A DNA stretch of 64,000 nucleotides from Lodderomyces elongisporus. Lineage: Eukaryota > Ascomycota > Pichiomycetes > Serinales > Debaryomycetaceae. Shown one piece after another: positions 23,201-32,839 of this stretch. The stretch lies in contig NC_083678.1 in NCBI RefSeq assembly GCF_030384665.1, positions 496,001 to 560,000 of the forward strand, in the 5' to 3' direction. The notes under the pieces are model-generated. The model did no database searches. It was given only the letters and a program-made list of their open reading frames with translations, and was not told where the DNA came from. Position numbers and translations under genes: made by a program. Within the stretch, counting starts at the first letter, position 1. Each line of letters begins with the position of its first letter.

Positions 23201-23970
23201 TCAATAGTCTCATCCAAAATAACCTTGTCACCAAAAATCACAGTTTCAAATTCGCCATTTTCAATCAAACGATTAAGTATTTTTCTACATGGTTTACTCA
23301 ATGCTTTAGCATCCATGGCACAGACTCCAATCTTACCTAAGCTTGGCTTTTTTTGAACATGTTCAGGAACTTTGTTGATGGTTTGTGAAAACAGTTTTCT
23401 CGAAGTGTTTGAAGTGTTTGAAATAGTTTTATTCAACTTGGATCCATCACCTCCACTTCCACCCCCAGCAGCAGCAGTAGCAGCTGGAGCTGAACCAGAA
23501 GCAGAAGCAGAAGCATTTGTCATGGAAAATGAGTTTGCCTTTGATCTTATCTCACCAACATTCTCTACTGTTAAAGGAGCTACTTCATCAATAACACCAA
23601 TATCTTCTGTGCTTCCCGCAGAATGCGTATTTAATGCAGAGGACGAAGAAACGTATGGCGATGGCAAGGAAATAGACCCCAACCTTGATGCCGAGTCCTC
23701 AGCATTTGTCTTTGGCGTGAATGCCTCCAACATGGGAGCTATTGAAGCTATTGCTTTTTCAGTTGCCGGTGTTGGATGGTTGTCTTTCATAAGTTGATCA
23801 ATAGTCTTTGCGTTGGGCGATAACGAAAGCGGTGACATCGTTGGGTGCGCCAGTCTAGCCTTTCCTGCATCATTGGCTCCCTGTGGTGGTGCTAATGAGT
23901 TTGGCGCATTAGCCACTTTGTCGTTGGATCCCGTTGGTATGGGTAAAGATTTATGCTCTTCACCAGACAT
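20272..23970 (-). CDS. VIP1: Vip1 / PPIP5K inositol pyrophosphate kinase-phosphatase
   Basis: Bifunctional enzyme that makes 1-diphosphoinositol polyphosphates (IP7/IP8) with an ATP-grasp kinase and has a histidine-acid-phosphatase-like domain. It is cytosolic and acts in phosphate and morphogenesis signalling. The first ATG is at 23970 (MSGEEHKSLPIPTGSNDKVA), giving 1232 aa; the upstream frame lacks ATG. Residues 1-210 are a Ser/Asn/Ala-rich tail. The kinase domain starts near KIGVCAMDAKALSKP and runs to about 560, including VEKPVDGEDHNVYIYYP and SFIYESFMDTDNFEDVK. The phosphatase-like domain begins at VIRHADRTPK (His583). A low-complexity insertion (about residues 915-1030) with GNGNGN repeats splits it. 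Downstream of, and in tandem with, SRP1. Confidence 0.96.
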   Translation of the reverse strand: MSGEEHKSLPIPTGSNDKVANAPNSLAPPQGANDAGKARLAHPTMSPLSLSPNAKTIDQLMKDNHPTPATEKAIASIAPMLEAFTPKTNAEDSASRLGSISLPSPYVSSSSALNTHSAGSTEDIGVIDEVAPLTVENVGEIRSKANSFSMTNASASASGSAPAATAAAGGGSGGDGSKLNKTISNTSNTSRKLFSQTINKVPEHVQKKPSLGKIGVCAMDAKALSKPCRKILNRLIENGEFETVIFGDKVILDETIENWPTCDFLISFFSTGFPLEKAIAYVNYRKPFLINDLVFQKALWDRRVVLAILNHANVPSPERLEISRDGGPQLEEQLQERMKEVGFTDDQLHALSNQQEPEWEMVDEDTLRVGDKIMKKPFVEKPVDGEDHNVYIYYPKSTGGGGRRLFRKIGNKSSEFDPNLTEPRTDGSFIYESFMDTDNFEDVKAYTVGPNFCHAETRKSPVVDGIVRRNTHGKEIRYVTELSNDEKQMAKSISAAFMQTICGFDLLRVNGKSYVIDVNGFSFVKDNNEYYDSCANILRSMFVEAKKSRDLLKNKVPLLLQTSQFEQKEQKWVFKGMVTVIRHADRTPKQKFKYSFKSPLFISLLKGHTEEVIIRAVPDLQVVLETVKIAEEKQLEDRKKLKQLRIALEKKINFPGTKIQIKPSLNAENPEIVDKVQFILKWGGEPTHSAKHQATDVGEQMRQNLKLLNREALNDVKVYTSSERRVITSAQYFTTSLLGLTDEHLPEDFLIVRKDLLDDSNAAKDLMDKVKKKLKPLLRQGAEAPPQFTWPPKMPQPFEVIKRVCELMNFHHQIMKYNFETKDVQHFQENWCCGEDPFLFKERWDKLFQEFISVEKTHPSKISELYDTMKYDALHNRHFLQKIFEFDPNDEQLLARLRETCGSTVNSSGLVSEYPINLLAMNNFKIPSEGTSVSSSHNNSSTQLNPSSLASAGSLGWVLSGATADIKQASGGSGNGNGNGNGNGNGVDGVSSNSNTSASTSAGSSTTVNGNGSGNGISKNNNANASSSQKGAQNPFDHATFTRLRELYRLSKVLFDFICPQEYGIKDEEKLDIGLLTSLPLAKQILSDIQDMKKDASSPSVVNYFTKESHIYTLLNVIYGAQLPMKIARNALPELDYLSQIVFELYEADDPTSPQGKKHSIRLSLSPGCHTQDPLDVQLDDDHYIGCIPRLSLTRHLDMDLVTQRLKSRFSRVSLPKKFTPVNISSPLASGI
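21012..21051 (-). repeat. CCATTA hexanucleotide repeat encoding Gly-Asn in Vip1
   Basis: Perfect ACCATT-type units. On the coding strand they give alternating Gly and Asn in the insertion of the phosphatase-like domain. In-frame and non-disruptive. Confidence 0.92.
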
Positions 23971-25104
23971 TTGGGGTAGGTAAAAGCGGGAGAACGGTAA
24001 GGGAAAGCAAAGGGGAAAGAAAGAAGGAAAAATAAATGAAAAAAAGAAACAAAAAAACAAAAGTAGCTTTGAGGAATTAACTAGGTTTTCAAGCAAGGAA
24101 ATACACTAGGATATAATTTCAACGATTTTTTTTTTTCTTTCTTTGAGTTTGATTTTTTAGTTTTGCAAGATAAGGAACAAGTGTTGCAACAATGAAAAAA
24201 AAAGAGAAAGTGAGAGAGAGAGGGAAAGAACTCTGAGCCTCGTGGGGTTTACTTTCAAGGAAATGTGTATGCAACAAAAGAGCTTAAGTGCGTCAAAAAA
24301 TTGTGGGGAGGAAAATGCGAAACAAAATTTATTCGCTCTTACAATTGGAAGAATAGTGAAATGTTCTACATTCAAAAATGAAAATGAAAATGAAATAAAA
24401 ATATGGTTGACTCTAAATTTCACATTTAGTTAAATGTATATTGAAAAAAAAAATGAGTAGTATAGAGGATGCTAGAGGATAAATATATATGAGAGGTAGT
24501 CATGAAAAAGGATAGAGAAAGGGAAGGAAGAAAAGGAAGAAAAGGAAGAGAAGGAAGAGAAGGAGAAGGAGAAGGAGGTGGAGGTGGAGGAGGTGGAGGA
24601 GGTGGAGGAGGTGGAGGAGGTGGAGGAAGTGGAGAAAGATAAGGAGGAGGTAAAGGAATAGAGGGGAAAAAAAGGGAGGGGGAGATGGAGGATAAATGGA
24701 CAAAAAAAAAAGAAAGAAGGTGACAAACAGCAAAAGATGGATTGGTGAATAAGTTGGTAAGTAGATAGGTAAATAATGGTATTCCAAATTTCCTCTAAGG
24801 CTATCTTTGTACATCATGTGAGTATGCATGTATGTGAATTGTTTGCAATAACAACAGCACAATCAAAATGAACCTCGTGGGACACAGAAATATAACTCAC
24901 AATACCACTGCTAATCCATCAATATGTCAATTTCTCAACCTTCTGGGTAAACAACATTTTCCAAAATTCTCTTCATCATTCTCATCACTGTCATCCATAG
25001 CCACAGGGGCTTCAAATTTTAGTGTTCCAAGCTTTATATTACAGCTCAATCAAAATTTGGGTAGTGGATGTTGTGAAAAATAAAAAATCATAATGCTGTT
25101 TGCT
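23971..25104 (-). other. SRP1 terminator / VIP1 promoter spacer with purine-rich array
   Basis: About 1.13 kb between tandem minus-strand genes. It contains the strongly strand-asymmetric purine tract at 24515-24640, GAAAAT repeats at about 24378-24396, and A/T runs near the VIP1 start. Open frames here are short and compositional. No gene is seen. Confidence 0.65.
24515..24640 (+). repeat. Polypurine GGAAGA / GGTGGA tandem array
   Basis: Almost pure purine on the plus strand apart from the T of the GGT units: GGAAGAAAA-type units grade into GGAGGTGGA repeats. Runs of GG could form two-tier G-quadruplexes or triplex structures. About 550 bp upstream of the VIP1 start on the antisense strand. 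Confidence 0.85.
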
Positions 25105-26745
25105 TTACTGGAACAGGAAGTTTTGTTGTTGTTGGTCTTGACCATCAATGCCAAACTCAAATGCATTGCCATACAGTTCTGGTATAATGTTTTCGTCATC
25201 AATGTGATCTTCATCTTCATCACTAAAGTACTTTTCAATGATGTTGTATGCTTTTTGATAGATTTTTTCGTTAGCATTATTTTGACATTCAAAGATCTTT
25301 TCCATACCACCGGCTTCCTCGATGTAAAGCGCATTTTCATTAACTGAAGTGTTTCTAGCCTCCTTGTCCATTTCACCCATCTTCAATATATTTTCCAAGG
25401 AGTCCAAAGTGACCTCAATAATCTTGGAGTCTGCCACGGACAACAAATCACACAATGGTTTAATGCAACCTTGACTGACCAAGTAACGAATTTGGTCTGG
25501 CTTTGTGAGACCACCAGATGAGGCATTTGAAATGGCCCAACATGCTTCCTTCTTGGTCTTGTAGTCACCGTCACTAAGCAATCTAATGACTTGTGGAATC
25601 AAGTTGGCGTCAATGACGGCTTGGATTTGATCTGTAGTACCTGCCGTGATGTTGGAAATTGTCCAACAAGCTTCTTTACGAATGGTGTCCTTGGTAGAGT
25701 TTAATAATGGAGCCAAGGCTGGTAAGACTCCTGCATTAATTACGATTTGTGTTTGGTAATCGGAACCAGTAACAATGTTACCAATGGCTCTCAAAGATGG
25801 GGTTTGAACCAAGGTAGATTCATGTCCCAATAATTCAACAAGACGATGTGGGATTCTTGCATCAATGACTGCTTGGATAGCTTCTGAAGTACCGTCAGAT
25901 AAATATGAAACAGCCCAACAAGCATCGACTAGTGTCTCTGAGTCTGTTGAATAGATCAACTTAGATAAAGTGGGAATAGCTTGCGACACAATGTTCCAAT
26001 CTGGCTGAGGTGATTTACCTCTACACAAGTTTGACAACGTCCATGTTGCGGTTCTAATCAATGACATCTTATTGCTGTGGAACAAGTTTAACACGGGATC
26101 CATGGCTCCACAGTTCAAAACATAGTCACGGTTCTCGGCAGAGTCACCAGCAACATTACCCAATGCCCAAATTGCTTGTTCCTTAACTTCAAGACTTTGA
26201 GAAAACAATAATTGGACAAAGAGTGGCACTGCGTTGGCTTCAACAACAATTCTGGTTTGTTGTGAGTTACCTGAAGCAATATTAGTCAAGGCCCATGCAG
26301 CCTCCAATTGCAACATATCAGGATGATCACTCTTCATGAACTCAACCAAGGTTGGAATCACCCCCAGCTCAATGACCAAATCAATTGGTGGGTTGTGTTC
26401 TCTGGACAAGATTTGACGGAATTTCACAGTGGCTGCTAATTGAGAATCAAAATCAGGAGCCTGGATCATCTCGAGCATTTTGGGCAAGTCTTGTCTAAGT
26501 CTTTGGTAAAACTGGTTCTCGTCGTTGTTCACACCAACGTTGAACTCTTCCTCATCTTCAGAATCATTGGCCTCGTGTTGGTAGTTTCTTCTCTTGGCCA
26601 AAACCTCTTCTCTCTTTTGCTTTCTCAAATCGACTTGATGAGTCTCTCTTCTTCTTCTCAACTCATCACTTTGGAACCGCGATTTGTTCTTGAAGTTTGT
26701 ACGACGATACTCTGGCACAAACCTTTCAGTTGCATTCGAATCCAT
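25105..26745 (-). CDS. SRP1: Importin alpha (karyopherin alpha, Srp1)
   Basis: Adaptor that binds classical nuclear localisation signals and hands cargo to importin beta. The product is 546 aa (S. cerevisiae 542), starting at the ATG at 26745 ([20 protein letters not shown]). Residues 10-60 form the basic importin-beta-binding domain ([30 protein letters not shown]). Ten armadillo repeats follow with the usual W-A-L-x-N-I/V ladder ([47 protein letters not shown]). The acidic C-terminus ([11 protein letters not shown]) is the Cse1-interacting end, after which the chain ends in a Q-rich tail. Divergent from the mitochondrial gene at 27343 across about 600 bp. Confidence 0.98.
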   Translation of the reverse strand: MDSNATERFVPEYRRTNFKNKSRFQSDELRRRRETHQVDLRKQKREEVLAKRRNYQHEANDSEDEEEFNVGVNNDENQFYQRLRQDLPKMLEMIQAPDFDSQLAATVKFRQILSREHNPPIDLVIELGVIPTLVEFMKSDHPDMLQLEAAWALTNIASGNSQQTRIVVEANAVPLFVQLLFSQSLEVKEQAIWALGNVAGDSAENRDYVLNCGAMDPVLNLFHSNKMSLIRTATWTLSNLCRGKSPQPDWNIVSQAIPTLSKLIYSTDSETLVDACWAVSYLSDGTSEAIQAVIDARIPHRLVELLGHESTLVQTPSLRAIGNIVTGSDYQTQIVINAGVLPALAPLLNSTKDTIRKEACWTISNITAGTTDQIQAVIDANLIPQVIRLLSDGDYKTKKEACWAISNASSGGLTKPDQIRYLVSQGCIKPLCDLLSVADSKIIEVTLDSLENILKMGEMDKEARNTSVNENALYIEEAGGMEKIFECQNNANEKIYQKAYNIIEKYFSDEDEDHIDDENIIPELYGNAFEFGIDGQDQQQQNFLFQ

Positions 26746-27342
26746 TGTTGTTGTTGTTGTTTTTTTTTCCTTTTTTCGTACAGTTCAAGTGAATTTCAAT
26801 TTTTCTATCTTCAATAAAAAGGGAAGGTGTTTTTCCTGTCTTATTCTATTTACCGATGGCGATATCTATATTGACGTTGAAATTGTTGAGTGTATCACTG
26901 TGTGAAGATCGAGATAAGAACAAGAATAAGTGTTAGTATAAAACTGGTATTTGCTTTCGCTGCTCCTTCTGCTCCTTCTGCTGTTGTGATAGAGAGGCAC
27001 ACTGCTGCTAGTACTACTAGTACTACTAGTACTACTACTACTACTACTGTTGTTGTTAATGTTGTGGTGGTCGCTACCATGTTTTTTTTTTTGCTTCACA
27101 TCTTCTCTTTTTTTTTTCTCTCTCTCTCTCTTCTTTATTACATCTCACCCCCGAATTAGCAACAGAGACACTACTTCACGATACCAAGGAAGAAGAGACT
27201 AAATTAAGCTACTTGACAAGAACTAGAAGAACTTGATCAGATACCAGTATCTACATCGATTCTTTTTCTTTTTCGTTTTCTTTATTTTTATTTTTTATTA
27301 TCTCATTTTTCTGACTTGGACAAAAAGAAAAGATCATCAATA
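26746..27342. other. Divergent promoter region SRP1 / mitochondrial membrane protein gene
   Basis: Contains GTT and ACT/AGT microsatellites (26745-26762, 27005-27050) and C/T-rich tracts (27095-27135, 27258-27310). On the minus strand a perfect TACTAAC (26932-26938) lies about 30 nt before a CACACAG acceptor-like site (26898-26904), so a 5'-UTR intron in SRP1 is conceivable, but no good GTATGT donor was found. Confidence 0.55.
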
Positions 27343-28191
27343 ATGAATAGCACAATTCTTGGGCATAGCTCAGCTTTTCGAATATCATATGTACTGCTTC
27401 GCAGTATTCACAGGCCATGCAATCTACGGTTTTTTTCACGATCCACCACCAGCTCGTTTACAGCAAAAAATCCACTCAATTCATTTGGAAAGTCAAAATC
27501 ATTTAAATCGGATGATACAAGTGTCGAGACAGATGAACTATTGAGTGAAAACAATCCATGGTCTCCTACATTTGAAGATGATCCCATTTATGTTCAAGAG
27601 CGAGGCAAGATAAGAAGGACGAAATTACCTGAAAAGTATCGACTTTCTTACAAGCCAATATATGAAGCGCCATCGTCGAAATATGTCTCGTTGCTAAAGA
27701 GATTGACATTGACCTTTGGTGTTGTTGGAGCTTATGGCTCGAAACTTATATACGAGTCCGTGCAATTTGATGATTCGTATGCCTATACCCTAATTGCAGG
27801 CACTTTAATTCCGATTGTTATTGTACAATGGAAGACTAGAGACTATGTCACTAGAATGTTCCGTTTATATGACAAAACCAAGCCACAAACATTGGACAAT
27901 TTGGTCAGTGACGAAAAGATAATTGCAGAGAAATTGAACTTTACAGGGGGCAAGACATACAACGAATTAGTGGAGATAACCAATAACCCATCTTTGAAGC
28001 TTTCACCAAAACCAAGATGGTGGAAACCGTATTCGAGCTGGGAGGAGAAAAGCAGCGACAGCGGCAAAGCGGGTGGATTGAAGAGAGAGTTTTATGTCAT
28101 GGACAATATCGGTGGCATAAAAATGGATCGATTATGGGGTATAGTGGAAAGAAATAGCGGCGTTGACAATGGAAGGACTTTTCCTAAATAA
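27343..28191 (+). CDS. Mitochondrial inner-membrane protein, TMEM70/TMEM186/TMEM223-like (possible Mrx15)
   Basis: Predicted mitochondrial membrane protein of 282 aa. The ATG at 27343 (MNSTILGHSSAFRISYVLLR) is used; the longer frame begins with a TTG. Residues 1-40 are rich in Arg, Ser and hydrophobic residues without acidic residues, a typical presequence. Two hydrophobic segments lie at about 116-136 (RLTLTFGVVGAYGSKLIY) and 146-162 (YTLIAGTLIPIVIVQW), separated by a short loop. A C-terminal soluble domain follows, with TLDNLVSDEKI and FYVMDNIGGIKMDRLWG. This hairpin plus matrix domain fits the TMEM70/186/223 family and the S. cerevisiae ribosome receptor Mrx15. The specific orthology is inferred from architecture and is uncertain. 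Confidence 0.6.
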   Translation: MNSTILGHSSAFRISYVLLRSIHRPCNLRFFSRSTTSSFTAKNPLNSFGKSKSFKSDDTSVETDELLSENNPWSPTFEDDPIYVQERGKIRRTKLPEKYRLSYKPIYEAPSSKYVSLLKRLTLTFGVVGAYGSKLIYESVQFDDSYAYTLIAGTLIPIVIVQWKTRDYVTRMFRLYDKTKPQTLDNLVSDEKIIAEKLNFTGGKTYNELVEITNNPSLKLSPKPRWWKPYSSWEEKSSDSGKAGGLKREFYVMDNIGGIKMDRLWGIVERNSGVDNGRTFPK

Positions 28192-28853
28192 TCCAAAGCA
28201 TTATAGAGACATGTAAATAAATATGTACATACATATATATTCTTGCATACACACACACATATATATATATGAATATATATGTATATATTTGTACACGTGA
28301 AAACTTATATGTTTTCAAGAACTAATATGTAATTATATGATTATTAGTATATATTTGCGTGTAACAGTATCCATTTGATAAGCGTGTAATTAGTGCTTTG
28401 TTACAACAGTCTACCACCCAAGTATTTCTTTATGATCCGATCTTAGATCTTAAACACTACAACAGAAAAAAAAAAAGAAAAGAAAAAAAAAGAGAGAAAA
28501 AAAAGAGAAAAAATAAGTCCCCACTTTAAATTGAGGTCTTATGATCTCTCAAACACTTTATTAATATATTATCAATATATCAATTTATGATTAACAATAT
28601 AATTATTATGATTACCATTTATCGCAATCTCCAAGCTTAAGCCCAACCACGAACAACATCTTTCTACAACAAATCGAATAAGGAGCCTGGGCTAAGTGTC
28701 TTGCATCACAGAAGGATCCTGTTTCTCCTCACGTCTTTGTGTTTCCTCAATATATATATTTTTTTTTAATTGAAACTCAATTTCGAGTTTGCTTATATTT
28801 GTACACCAAATCTCCAGAAATTTTGCCGCACGGCTTTAACGCCTTAAATTTCG
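28192..28853 (+). other. Intergenic spacer, AT-rich
   Basis: About 660 bp between tandem plus-strand genes. It starts with TACATATATAT/CACACACATATATAT tracts (28220-28295) suitable for 3'-end formation. A poly-purine A/AAAG run (28461-28515) and a T run (28756-28767) follow in the probable promoter of the USP-domain gene. No gene is seen. Confidence 0.65.
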
Positions 28854-30602
28854 ATGGTCCTCGACAATTCTTTGAAACCAAGACATATTAGACTCCCACT
28901 GAGCCTTGAGCACCCTATGCATTTGAAACATACTCATACTGAGTCGACGCTGTCAGCGATACTGTCACTGCCACTTTCGCTGCATCTGCATTCACAACAT
29001 CTGGAGCATATGCAGTATCCACTGGACCCACAGTCACGATCAAACTCAACACACGGTGAACAACCGGATGCTAAAGTAGACCAAACGTTATTGAATAGCA
29101 CCACACCAGCAAAGAATACTCAGTCTAATGATCATTCCGCATCAGTTAAAGAAGTACTTGGTGAGAAAGAATCAAAAAACAACCACTTGCCTCATCATCC
29201 ACATTCCCCACCAAATTCAAAAGCAGATGGCTCGCTATTGAAAAATAACATTGCTACTGTTGACCCGTCGCGTGCTTCGCCAAAGGAGACAGAAACGGCG
29301 AGAAATACACGTTTGAATGCGTCTTTGTATCATACGTCGGAGGAATCCGTCAACTTGTACAAGAACCAAAATGACTCAACGGATTTGCTTGGAAGGCTTT
29401 ATTATGATGATTATGACTCCAGCACAATGTCACCAAGTATAATATCGCCAATGAATTCTGGGTATAATACGCCTGCAAGATCACCCATGTTGCATGCGCA
29501 AGGCGGATCAGAAGTTGATTTGAAAGCTCTTGGAAGTGATTCTAACTTGGGTCACAGTAGTGCAAACACGCTCTTACTACCATCAGCACATGCTGCGCCA
29601 CTGGTCTCGTCTGGCTCTTCGTCATCACTTAATGCAATGTGGACATTGCACAACAACCACAGCACCCCAGGGTCTGCACCATTACGACCCGATTTGGTGA
29701 GGATGAAACTAGAAAGAGGTGTTTCATTCGATACAGTACCTCATGGAACGAGAAAGTCACTAACATTGAAGTCTAAGCATCCGCAGTTTAAGTTTAGAAG
29801 AAACAACAAGACCTGGCTTGTTGGATATAACAATGACGTGGAAAGCACCAAAGCTGTAGAATGGTTATTTGATGAGATGGTTGTTCATGGTGATACAATT
29901 ATTATTTTACAGGTAATTGACGAAAAAAAATCTCCGATGATGCATATAGACAAGAAACAAGCCAATGATACTTTGGCCAGTTTTGAGAAATTGAATGTCC
30001 ATTCCAAAAAGATTGCAATAGTGTTTGAAATGGTGATAGGCAAGCCACAGAAGCTACTTAAATATGCAATTGAGGAATACAAGCCATCGATGATGATTAT
30101 TGGCACGCACCACTTTGTAGAGAATAGAGATTCGAGCCATAATAATAATCACCACCACCACCACCACAGGGGTTTCTTCAGTTCGTCGTCGATATCTAAA
30201 CATTTTTTGGAATGCGCTTTGGTCCCGGTGATTATTGTGAAGCCTACATATAAGTATGTGGAGTATCTAGAGCACCCGATAGATTCAGAAAACTATTTTA
30301 GAGATTGGGCAATGAATATCCTGCACCGTCCACTGTCGTTATCGCAGCAACAACAGCTGGTACTTCAACTGCAAAATCCTAACTCATCTCCTTATAAGAT
30401 GAAACGACCTGGGTTTCTAAGTCCTTCAAGTTCTAGATCTTCGTCGTACACAAACCTTGCGGCTGAGAACGACAAGCATAGTGATGCAGGTAGAGGACGG
30501 TCAGTGGATAATTCAGCATTCAGAAAGACAAACGAGAGCCGTTCAAGGTCTACTTCCAAAACAAGATCATTTTCAAGGTTTTTCAGTCGTGGTGACAAAT
30601 AA
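28854..30602 (+). CDS. Fungal universal stress protein (USP) domain protein
   Basis: Cytosolic USP-family protein of 582 aa as written; the function of this fungal subfamily is not established. Residues about 1-275 are disordered and Ser/His-rich. A fungal signature (MKLERGVSFDTVPHGTRKSL) leads into the USP fold from about 310 (RRNNKTWLVGYNNDVESTKA, GDTIIILQVIDEK, KPSMMIIGTHHF, ALVPVIIVKP). The nucleotide-binding loop after IIGT is interrupted by a histidine-rich insert. The C-terminal 100 residues are basic and Ser-rich (SRSSSYT, SRSRSTSKTRSFSR), with many potential phosphosites. The start is uncertain: the first 60 codons hold eight CTG, so ATGs at codon 22 or codon 53 (29010) are alternatives. 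Confidence 0.82.
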   Translation: MVLDNSLKPRHIRLPLSLEHPMHLKHTHTESTLSAILSLPLSLHLHSQHLEHMQYPLDPQSRSNSTHGEQPDAKVDQTLLNSTTPAKNTQSNDHSASVKEVLGEKESKNNHLPHHPHSPPNSKADGSLLKNNIATVDPSRASPKETETARNTRLNASLYHTSEESVNLYKNQNDSTDLLGRLYYDDYDSSTMSPSIISPMNSGYNTPARSPMLHAQGGSEVDLKALGSDSNLGHSSANTLLLPSAHAAPLVSSGSSSSLNAMWTLHNNHSTPGSAPLRPDLVRMKLERGVSFDTVPHGTRKSLTLKSKHPQFKFRRNNKTWLVGYNNDVESTKAVEWLFDEMVVHGDTIIILQVIDEKKSPMMHIDKKQANDTLASFEKLNVHSKKIAIVFEMVIGKPQKLLKYAIEEYKPSMMIIGTHHFVENRDSSHNNNHHHHHHRGFFSSSSISKHFLECALVPVIIVKPTYKYVEYLEHPIDSENYFRDWAMNILHRPLSLSQQQQLVLQLQNPNSSPYKMKRPGFLSPSSSRSSSYTNLAAENDKHSDAGRGRSVDNSAFRKTNESRSRSTSKTRSFSRFFSRGDK

Positions 30603-31525
30603 AAGTAGAATTTAAAAAAAATTGGAGTAGAGGGAAGGAACCAGAATAACGAACAATTAAAAAAGAAAAAAACAAATACATAAGTAAATAATAAATGAAA
30701 AATGAAAAATGAAAAATGAAGAATGAAAAATGAAAAATGAAGAAAAAAGGTGTCAATAAATAATTTACCGAATCAACCATCATCTCTGCTCTCGTAAATT
30801 CTTTATTTTATTTATTTTCAAAACAAAAAACAACCCCAGTATTGATATTTGGTTAAGATAAACAGAAGTTATTGTTCTTAACATTGTAAAATATCCAAAT
30901 GAGGGTTCAAAGAAAAAAAGGAAACATAGATCAAATACTAACAACCTGAAAAGTGGAACAAATAAAATATTTGCATATAATCCTGAGTGGAAGTTTGTAT
31001 CTAATACCGATACGCTTACGTAACATTTCGGGAGAGTACTTTTATTTTCTCTCTCTCTTCCGAAACAAAGCAACCGTTAAAATAAAATTTACTTTATAAT
31101 AAACATCAAAATACATCATAGAGGTCCATGTGGGTTGTATTAAATAAATAAATGAATCAATATTTTTTTTTCGTCTTTTTTTTTTTGCTTTTCAGCAAAC
31201 ATAAAGAGCCGGGGATATATCCGGTCTAAGCCATTGCTAGTTTCAAATATCAGTTTAACTACTACTTGTGCTATTGGTGCTAGTACCAGAACCTCTTCCA
31301 CATTGACAATTTACGAGCTTGACATATATCTATCTTTCTTTTCCTCCATGGTCTATTACTATCTCTAATATTATAAATAACTTCCAACCTTTTTCTTTTC
31401 TAAAACATTGCAATTTACAAACTACAATCACTTAAATCTACACACACACTGGATAACTTTTGAAGAATCATCTCTAAACACAGGACAAGAAAACTATAGA
31501 AAAAAAAACAAAACCCAATTTCAAG
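30603..31525 (+). other. Intergenic spacer with GAAAAAT repeats
   Basis: About 920 bp between tandem genes. An imperfect AAAAATG array (30693-30745) lies just after the USP-domain gene. T/A runs and CT-rich segments near 31380-31400 precede the AIG1-family gene. No gene is seen. Confidence 0.6.
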
Positions 31526-32365
31526 ATGTCCGTCAACATTAAAGATAATGGGTCACGTTCCCTAAACAGAGCAGTGCAAACAGAAACAAGAACAAACTCA
31601 AGAATAGAAACGGAAGCCGGTGTCAGAGCCGATTCTTACTCAACCTCAAATAAATCGCCTACAGTTCATTCATCAAGAAGAAAAGTAGGCAATCCAGTGA
31701 TTCTTGTTATTGATTTGGTCTCAATCCTTATTGGTCTCTACGGTTTCTACACAAGTGTATTCGTTATTGAATTACCTCCACATTTGGCACAAGCTGGTCA
31801 TGGGCAATTTCTTACAAACTTATCGTTAGTCTACTCGCTCGTTGTTTTTGCCATTGGCTTTTTGGCACACCTCACTGCGTCACAAACCCTTTTCAAATTG
31901 AAGAATAACCTCCATCCCATCGGACTTGCTCTTGAAACTATTGTTGCCGGCGTGTATTGGCCATTAAGGTTATTTTTCCTTCATTTGCTTACAAAAGAAC
32001 CCTCAAAATTCAACTTCCCATTGCTCACCGACTTATCAGTCCACTTGATGCCAATTGTAAGCTTGTTGATTGATTACTTGGTGTTTATGCCTAGATGGAC
32101 CATCGAAAACAACACAGCATTGTCCTTTATAGTTGCGTTTATGGTATTTTACTGGTTTTTGTTGAAAAATCTAGTGGACACAGCAAATGGAGCTAGTTAC
32201 CCATATGAGTTCTTGGATGTAGGAACAGACTTGTACAGAGTTGGAGTGTTTGGTGTGGTTGGAATGGTTGCTTTTTCGCAATTCTTATTTATGAAGAAAG
32301 TTTATGACGTTGTCGTGGGAAGCACCGAAGACGCACAGGAGGAAATTGATAAAAAGTTGCAATAG
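31526..32365 (+). CDS. FAR-17a/AIG1-family integral membrane protein
   Basis: Multi-pass membrane protein of 279 aa resembling the AIG1/ADTRP family. Human members hydrolyse fatty-acid esters of hydroxy fatty acids using a membrane Thr/His pair; the activity of fungal members is not known to me. Residues 1-53 are a polar, Arg/Ser/Thr-rich cytosolic tail. About six hydrophobic segments follow (starting NPVILVIDLVSILIGLYGF). The two putative catalytic positions are visible: Thr97 in GQFLTNLSLVYS and His173 in VHLMPIVSLLIDYLVF. The C-terminus is acidic (STEDAQEEIDKKLQ). Family assignment rests on spacing and these motifs, so it is moderate. Confidence 0.68.
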   Translation: MSVNIKDNGSRSLNRAVQTETRTNSRIETEAGVRADSYSTSNKSPTVHSSRRKVGNPVILVIDLVSILIGLYGFYTSVFVIELPPHLAQAGHGQFLTNLSLVYSLVVFAIGFLAHLTASQTLFKLKNNLHPIGLALETIVAGVYWPLRLFFLHLLTKEPSKFNFPLLTDLSVHLMPIVSLLIDYLVFMPRWTIENNTALSFIVAFMVFYWFLLKNLVDTANGASYPYEFLDVGTDLYRVGVFGVVGMVAFSQFLFMKKVYDVVVGSTEDAQEEIDKKLQ

Positions 32366-32416
32366 AAGTTAGACATAGGCATTGATATATATATATATAT
32401 ATATATCATCAGATGC

Positions 32417-32452
<36 letters not shown>

Positions 32453-32839
32453 GATTATATCATGTATATTCTTGGTGGACTTGTATCCAGTAGGCTCTGT
32501 TTTCAAATTTGGTACGCATTTTTTTGTTTTTTTTGGGACGTATATTTTTTTGTCAACTAATCTGAGAAAAAGTATGGACATGGAAAAAATAAAAATTGCA
32601 ACTACCAATCCAGATTATACTTTGAAAAATTTGTCCCTCTAACAAAAGAACAAACAAGTACGAATCATCCATCGAGTTAACTTGTAAAGTATAACGCTAC
32701 AAGCACCCACACACCCACGCACCTACATTCACAAACATAATTATATATCTATATCTATATCTATATCTATATACATATACATATACATATACATATACCT
32801 ATAGTTACTTTCAAACACAATCTTTGATACTTATTAATC
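32366..32839 (+). other. Intergenic spacer with hexanucleotide repeats
   Basis: A TA run (32384-32406) and AGAAAGT repeats (32422-32448) follow the upstream gene. CTATAT and CATATA hexanucleotide arrays (32746-32798) lie about 45 bp upstream of MRPL38. No gene is seen. Confidence 0.65.
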
